Below are positions 60,351 to 64,000 of a DNA stretch of 64,000 nt, piece by piece; the stretch's first letter is position 1, and every line of letters starts with the position of its first letter. Location: NCBI RefSeq assembly GCF_917563915.1, contig NZ_CAKJTI010000004.1, forward strand, positions 124,001 to 188,000, given 5' to 3'. A program made the translations under genes and the position numbers. A model generated the notes under the pieces. The model searched no databases. It worked only from the letters and a program-made list of their open reading frames with translations, and was not told where the DNA came from. Origin of the DNA: Bacillus rhizoplanae (GTDB taxonomy: Bacteria; Bacillota; Bacilli; Bacillales; Bacillaceae_G).

Positions 60351-60439
60351 AATGACACAAAAAATTAACATTTCTATATCGAAATGATACAAAAAATTAA
60401 CATTTTTGTATTAAAATGGGTGTATTATTATGCTATAAT
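60351..60439 (+). promoter_or_regulatory. Polysaccharide operon promoter with 32-bp direct repeat
   Basis: AATGACACAAAAAATTAACA (60351) and AATGATACAAAAAATTAACA (60383) are two copies of a 28-base sequence exactly 32 bases apart, about three helical turns. They end just upstream of an extended -10, TGCTATAAT (60431-60439), with no good -35, as expected for an activator-dependent promoter. A dyad AATCTTA...TAAGATT lies at 60307-60332. The rest of the 560-base gap after fabZ is very AT-rich, with no supported gene. Confidence 0.65.
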
Positions 60440-60477
60440 TTATTTTTCATGTAAAAAAATGAAAGTTGGAGGAAGTT

Positions 60478-61221
60478 ATGGAGGAAACGATTAGTTTAAA
60501 AGAGTTATTTCACATGTTACGAAAACGTCTAGCAATGATCCTTTCAATTACATTGGGCGCCGCTATTATTAGTGCAGTTGTAAGTTTTTTCTTTATGACG
60601 CCAATCTATCAAACTTCTACGCAAATTCTTGTTAACCAAAAGAAACAAGAAGGAGCAACAGTTCAATATAATGAAGTTCAAACCAATATTCAATTAACAA
60701 ATACATATAAAGTAATTATTAAAAGCCCAGTTGTTTTGGATCAAGTAAAAGAAAAACTAAATTTAGACATGACAACACAAGCTTTAACGCAGAAGATCGA
60801 TGTTATGAATGAGAAGGATTCTCAAGTTATCTCGGTAACTGTCAAAGATAAAGATCCAAAGTTAGCGCGTGATATTGCAAACACAACAGCAGAAATGTTT
60901 AAAGATGAAGTTGCGAAGATTATGAACGTAGATAACGTAACCGTTCTTTCAAAAGCAGAATTAGCCGAACATCAATCACCAATTAAACCGCGTCCGTCGT
61001 TAAACATTGCAATTGCATTTGTTGTTGGACTCATGGCTTCTATCGGTCTTGCATTCTTACTAGAATACTTAGACAACACAGTGAAAAAAGAAGAAGATAT
61101 CGAAGCGTTACTTGGCTTACCTGTATTAGGGGTTGTAGCGCGTATGGATGAAGAAGAAAAAGGGTCCAAAACACATGCATCATCAGCAAAGAGAGTAGGG
61201 GGGCATACAATTGGCTCTTAA
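60478..61221 (+). CDS. Polysaccharide chain-length determinant / BY-kinase modulator (YveK/CapA-like)
   Basis: This 247-residue Wzz-type protein has two membrane helices (about 18-42 and 176-196) around an extracellular region, and a cytoplasmic C-terminal tail that activates the kinase encoded next. TISLKELFHMLRKRLAMILS at the N terminus and PIKPRPSLNIAIAFVVGLMA before the second helix are typical of the family. ATG 60478 follows TGGAGGAAG. It overlaps the kinase gene by 11 bases. It opens a capsule or exopolysaccharide cluster. Confidence 0.92.
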   Translation: MEETISLKELFHMLRKRLAMILSITLGAAIISAVVSFFFMTPIYQTSTQILVNQKKQEGATVQYNEVQTNIQLTNTYKVIIKSPVVLDQVKEKLNLDMTTQALTQKIDVMNEKDSQVISVTVKDKDPKLARDIANTTAEMFKDEVAKIMNVDNVTVLSKAELAEHQSPIKPRPSLNIAIAFVVGLMASIGLAFLLEYLDNTVKKEEDIEALLGLPVLGVVARMDEEEKGSKTHASSAKRVGGHTIGS

Positions 61222-61912
61222 AGGTCTATTCAAGAAAAATAACAATCATCGTCAACGTCGTCAATTAATCGCACATAACCAGCCGAAGTCTCCGGTAGCA
61301 GAACAATTTCGTAACATTCGTACAAATATTGAATTTGCGGCGATAGATACGAATATTCATTCTTTAATAGTAACATCTCCAAACCAAAGCGAAGGAAAAA
61401 CAACAACAATAGGGAACCTCGCTGTTGTATATGCCCAGCAAGGAAAGAGAGTACTACTTGTTGATGCGGACTTACGGAAACCAGCTCTGCACCAAATGTT
61501 CCAAGTCGATAATATTTTTGGTTTAACAAACATTTTGACACATGGTGAAAGATTTGAAAAATGTGTGCAAACAACGAATGCCAAAAATCTATATTTTCTT
61601 CCGTGCGGACCGATTCCGCCAAACCCAGCAGAGTTGCTTGGTTCTAAGGCCATGAAAGAATTTCTCGGACAAGCTTACAACATGTATGATTTAGTCATCT
61701 TTGACTTACCGCCGGTTTTGCCAGTATCAGATGCACAAATCATGGCAAATCAGTGTGACGCTTCTCTGCTTGTTGTACGCAGCGCGTACACGGAAAAAGA
61801 AGCAGCATTAAAAGCAAAAAGGTTACTAGAAGCAGCAAAAGGTAAATTATTAGGTGTTGTTCTGAACGACCGTGAACGTGAGCAAAGCTTATATTATTAC
61901 GGCACAAATTAA
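61211..61912 (+). CDS. Bacterial tyrosine kinase (CpsD/YwqD-like)
   Basis: This 233-residue BY-kinase phosphorylates itself and other proteins to control polysaccharide synthesis. Walker A SPNQSEGKTTTIGNLA lies near residue 56, Walker A' VLLVDADLRKPALH near 82 and Walker B LVIFDLPPVLP near 160. The C-terminal tyrosine cluster SLYYYGTN carries the autophosphorylation sites. TTG 61211 follows GTAGGGGGG at nine bases and lies inside the end of the preceding gene, so the modulator and kinase are coupled. Confidence 0.93.
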   Translation: MALKGLFKKNNNHRQRRQLIAHNQPKSPVAEQFRNIRTNIEFAAIDTNIHSLIVTSPNQSEGKTTTIGNLAVVYAQQGKRVLLVDADLRKPALHQMFQVDNIFGLTNILTHGERFEKCVQTTNAKNLYFLPCGPIPPNPAELLGSKAMKEFLGQAYNMYDLVIFDLPPVLPVSDAQIMANQCDASLLVVRSAYTEKEAALKAKRLLEAAKGKLLGVVLNDREREQSLYYYGTN

Positions 61913-61986
61913 AGAGAAGAGGTGTGCGGAATGCGCACACCTGGCTCTCTCTTATTAAACGTATATGTATAGAAAGGGTGGGAAAT

Positions 61987-62754
61987 GTGATCGACCTGCA
62001 TTGTCATATTTTACCTGGTATTGATGACGGGGCACAAACTATAACAGATAGCATAGCAATGGCTAAAGCAGCAGTAGCAGAAGGAATACATACAATTGTA
62101 GCAACTCCCCACCATCAAAATGGAAGATATGTCAATGAGCGCATGCATATTCTTCACCAGGTAAAACAATTAAATGATTCATTACAAGAAAACGATATAA
62201 ATTTGACGGTTTTACCAGGTCAAGAAGTTCGTTTATATGGCGAAATGCTACAAGACTACGAAGATAATAAAATCGTCACATTAAACGAAACAAACACATA
62301 CATACTCATAGAATTCTCGTCTAGTCATGTACCGCGCTATGCAGAACAAATGCTGTACGAATTGCGAGTAAAGGGAGTAATCCCAATTATCGTTCACCCA
62401 GAGCGCAACGCAGAGTTAATCGAGCACCCTGATAAGTTATACAACTTTGTTAGCAAAGGAGTACTTACCCAAGTAACAGCAGGCAGTTTACTTGGCGATT
62501 TCGGTAAAAAAATTAAAAAATTCTCATTGCAACTCATCGAACATAACTTAACGCATATGATTGCATCTGATGCGCATAACACAACAACGCGTGGATTTCA
62601 CCTACAAGCTGGTTATGATGTCATTGAAAAGGAATTTGGTACTAGCATACTTATGGATTTTAAAGAAAATCCATATCTAATAATAAACGGAAAAAGCGTT
62701 TATAAAGAAGATCCCGAACAAATTAGCCGTAAGAAAATATTCGGTATCTTTTAA
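61987..62754 (+). CDS. Tyrosine-protein phosphatase, PHP family (YwqE/CpsB-like)
   Basis: This 255-residue manganese-dependent phosphatase reverses BY-kinase marks. Metal ligands are in the N-terminal IDLHCHILPGIDDGAQ, ATPHHQNGRY near residue 40, IVHPERN near 135 and ASDAHN near 192. GTG 61987 follows AAAGGGTGGG and gives the normal family start; the longer in-frame start at 61924 adds unrelated residues. Together with the modulator and kinase it forms the standard control trio of Bacillus polysaccharide operons. Confidence 0.92.
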   Translation: MIDLHCHILPGIDDGAQTITDSIAMAKAAVAEGIHTIVATPHHQNGRYVNERMHILHQVKQLNDSLQENDINLTVLPGQEVRLYGEMLQDYEDNKIVTLNETNTYILIEFSSSHVPRYAEQMLYELRVKGVIPIIVHPERNAELIEHPDKLYNFVSKGVLTQVTAGSLLGDFGKKIKKFSLQLIEHNLTHMIASDAHNTTTRGFHLQAGYDVIEKEFGTSILMDFKENPYLIINGKSVYKEDPEQISRKKIFGIF

Positions 62755-62764
62755 TACGTATATG

Positions 62765-62955
62765 GTAATGTCTCCTAACCGTTATCAATGGAGGCACTCG
62801 GCCTTGCTGTGGGTAGAAATTTCATTTCAACCTACCTTAGACGCATGTCGTCAGGAGCATGGCGTGAGGATGGGTTAGATGCCCAATGTTATTTATAAAA
62901 ACTCTAGCTATGGAGTTGTGCATAAGGACGTTATAGCTAGGGTTTTTATAATTTT
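62765..62955 (+). promoter_or_regulatory. Structured leader with terminator ahead of gtaB
   Basis: Several local pairings are visible: GTCTCC with GGAGGC (62770-62795), GGTAG with CTACC (about 62812-62835), GACG...CGTC near 62840-62852 and TGGG...CCCA near 62871-62885. They are followed by a 15-bp terminator stem, AAAAACTCTAGCTAT (62897-62911) with ATAGCTAGGGTTTTT (62933-62947). The aptamer-like domain plus terminator suggests attenuation or processive antitermination. I could not match it to a known riboswitch by eye. Confidence 0.6.
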
Positions 62956-63010
62956 TATATATTTATATAAGAATATACATATAGGAAAAATATAATTAGG
63001 GGGACTAACA

Positions 63011-63892
63011 ATGAAACAAGTAAAAAAAGCAATTATTCCAGCAGCTGGTCTTGGAACAAGATTTTTACCAGCAACGAAAGCGATGCCAAAGGAAATGTTA
63101 CCAATTGTCGACAAACCGACAATTCAGTACATTGTAGAAGAAGCAATCGAATCAGGAATTGAAGACATTATTATCGTAACAGGAAAAGGAAAACGTGCAA
63201 TTGAAGATCACTTCGATCATTCCTTTGAACTCGAACAAAATTTGTTAGAAAAAGGGAAGTATGACATGCTTGAAAAAGTACAAGCATCTTCCAAAATTAA
63301 CATTCACTACATAAGACAAAAAGAACCAAAAGGATTAGGACATGCAGTATGGTGCGCACGCAAGTTTATTGGAAACGAACCATTTGCCGTATTACTTGGT
63401 GATGATATTGTCCAAGCGGAAATACCATGTTTACGTCAATTAATGAATGAATACGAAACAACAAAAGCATCTGTAATCGGTGTGCAAACAGTACCAGAAA
63501 ACGAAACACATCGCTACGGTATTATCGATCCAATCGAGCAAAATGGCCGCCGTTACCAAGTGTGTCAATTTGTCGAAAAACCAGCACAAGGAACAGCACC
63601 ATCGAACTTAGCAATTATGGGCCGTTACGTTTTAACACCAGAAATCTTTATGTTCCTAGAAGATCAGCAAACAGGTGCGGGCGGAGAAATTCAATTAACG
63701 GATGCAATTCAACGTTTAAATGAAATTCAACGAGTGTTTGCGTATGATTTTGAAGGAACTCGTTATGATGTTGGAGAGAAGTTTGGGTTTATTAAGACAA
63801 CAATTGAAATGGCACTTCAGCATGAGGAATTAAAAGAAGAGTTGATGAAGTATATGAATGGATTAGTGCAGAAAGAGACTGTAAATATATAG
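63011..63892 (+). CDS. gtaB: UTP-glucose-1-phosphate uridylyltransferase
   Basis: This 293-residue enzyme makes UDP-glucose for polysaccharides, glycolipids and teichoic acid decoration. [20 protein letters not shown] near residue 6 is the nucleotide-binding loop; [36 protein letters not shown] and EKP motifs complete the family pattern. ATG 63011 follows TAGGGGGA. It follows the BY-kinase/phosphatase trio, and B. subtilis UDP-glucose enzymes are known targets of such kinases. The remaining 63893-64000 is AT-rich and holds no feature I can support. Confidence 0.95.
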   Translation: MKQVKKAIIPAAGLGTRFLPATKAMPKEMLPIVDKPTIQYIVEEAIESGIEDIIIVTGKGKRAIEDHFDHSFELEQNLLEKGKYDMLEKVQASSKINIHYIRQKEPKGLGHAVWCARKFIGNEPFAVLLGDDIVQAEIPCLRQLMNEYETTKASVIGVQTVPENETHRYGIIDPIEQNGRRYQVCQFVEKPAQGTAPSNLAIMGRYVLTPEIFMFLEDQQTGAGGEIQLTDAIQRLNEIQRVFAYDFEGTRYDVGEKFGFIKTTIEMALQHEELKEELMKYMNGLVQKETVNI

Positions 63893-64000
63893 AAAGAAAA
63901 GCATTTTGTGCTGCCGGTATATGTGTATAACATAGGGAAAATAAATAATTTAGCTGTAGCCCCTTCAAAATGAAGAGGAAAAATTTTTATTTAAAAATAA

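Noticed and set aside
62760-62960. c-di-GMP or ydaO-type riboswitch
   Set aside because: The conserved core sequences of these classes were not found by eye. Kept only as an unassigned structured leader.

Overview
The window comes from a low-GC, endospore-forming Firmicute and fits the Bacillus cereus group. Evidence is the sporulation genes spo0F, spoIIR, spoIID, spoIIQ and spoIIID; a gene order close to the B. subtilis pyrG-spo0F-fbaA-murA-rho-prfA-spoIIR-ywlC-glyA-upp-atp-murAA-spoIID-spoIIID-mbl region; and many copies of a dispersed intergenic repeat (arms like CCATCAGTGGGG plus the box CCCGATTGGTTCAAC) that I associate with B. cereus-group genomes. The species is not resolved. No rRNA, tRNA or CRISPR array was seen. 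Coordinates, motifs and pairings are read from the sequence; family functions come from established knowledge; regulatory roles are inferred unless stated otherwise.

Layout. 1-2.0 kb: end of a fatty-acid degradation operon (two acyl-CoA dehydrogenases, TetR regulator). 2.1-6.7 kb: rpoE (delta), pyrG with a CTP-sensing attenuator, a DUF2529 gene on the minus strand, spo0F, fbaA. 6.9-14.2 kb: murA2, glpX, rho, rpmE2, tdk, prfA, prmC. 14.7-17.8 kb: spoIIR, ywlB-like, ywlC/tsaC preceded by a DnaA-box cluster, mntP. 17.9-24.7 kb is an accessory block breaking the B. subtilis-like order: flavin reductase, a 1252-residue bifunctional autolysin with duplicated PA14 blocks, a broken acyl carrier protein gene, doxX and a PTS IIA gene. 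24.9-29.1 kb: ywlE, rpiB, ywlG, glyA, upp. 29.6-36.9 kb: full F1Fo ATP synthase operon. 37.0-37.35 kb: EAL-domain remnant. 37.5-47.9 kb: an 11-gene complex I operon (nuoABCDHIJKLMN) with no nuoEFG. 48.2-51.8 kb: ywzB, ywmB, murA1, spoIID. 52.0-56.0 kb is a second accessory block: acyl-CoA synthetase, an IS200/IS605 element with a dead tnpA and intact tnpB, and a permease remnant. 56.1-59.9 kb: spoIIQ, a 44-codon membrane gene, spoIIID, mbl, fabZ. 60.5-63.9 kb: start of an exopolysaccharide/capsule cluster (chain-length modulator, BY-kinase, PHP-type phosphatase, gtaB).

The genes join central carbon and nucleotide metabolism (fbaA, glpX, pyrG, upp, tdk, glyA, rpiB), energy conservation (nuo and atp operons side by side), envelope synthesis (two MurA enzymes, Mbl, FabZ, polysaccharide genes) and sporulation control. 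The most interesting non-coding signals are the pyrG attenuator, the DnaA-box cluster at ywlC, ribosome-site-covering hairpins before ywlB-like and mntP, a CGATATAT array with about 20.5-bp period, a candidate small RNA between mbl and fabZ, a 32-bp direct repeat at the polysaccharide promoter and a structured leader before gtaB.
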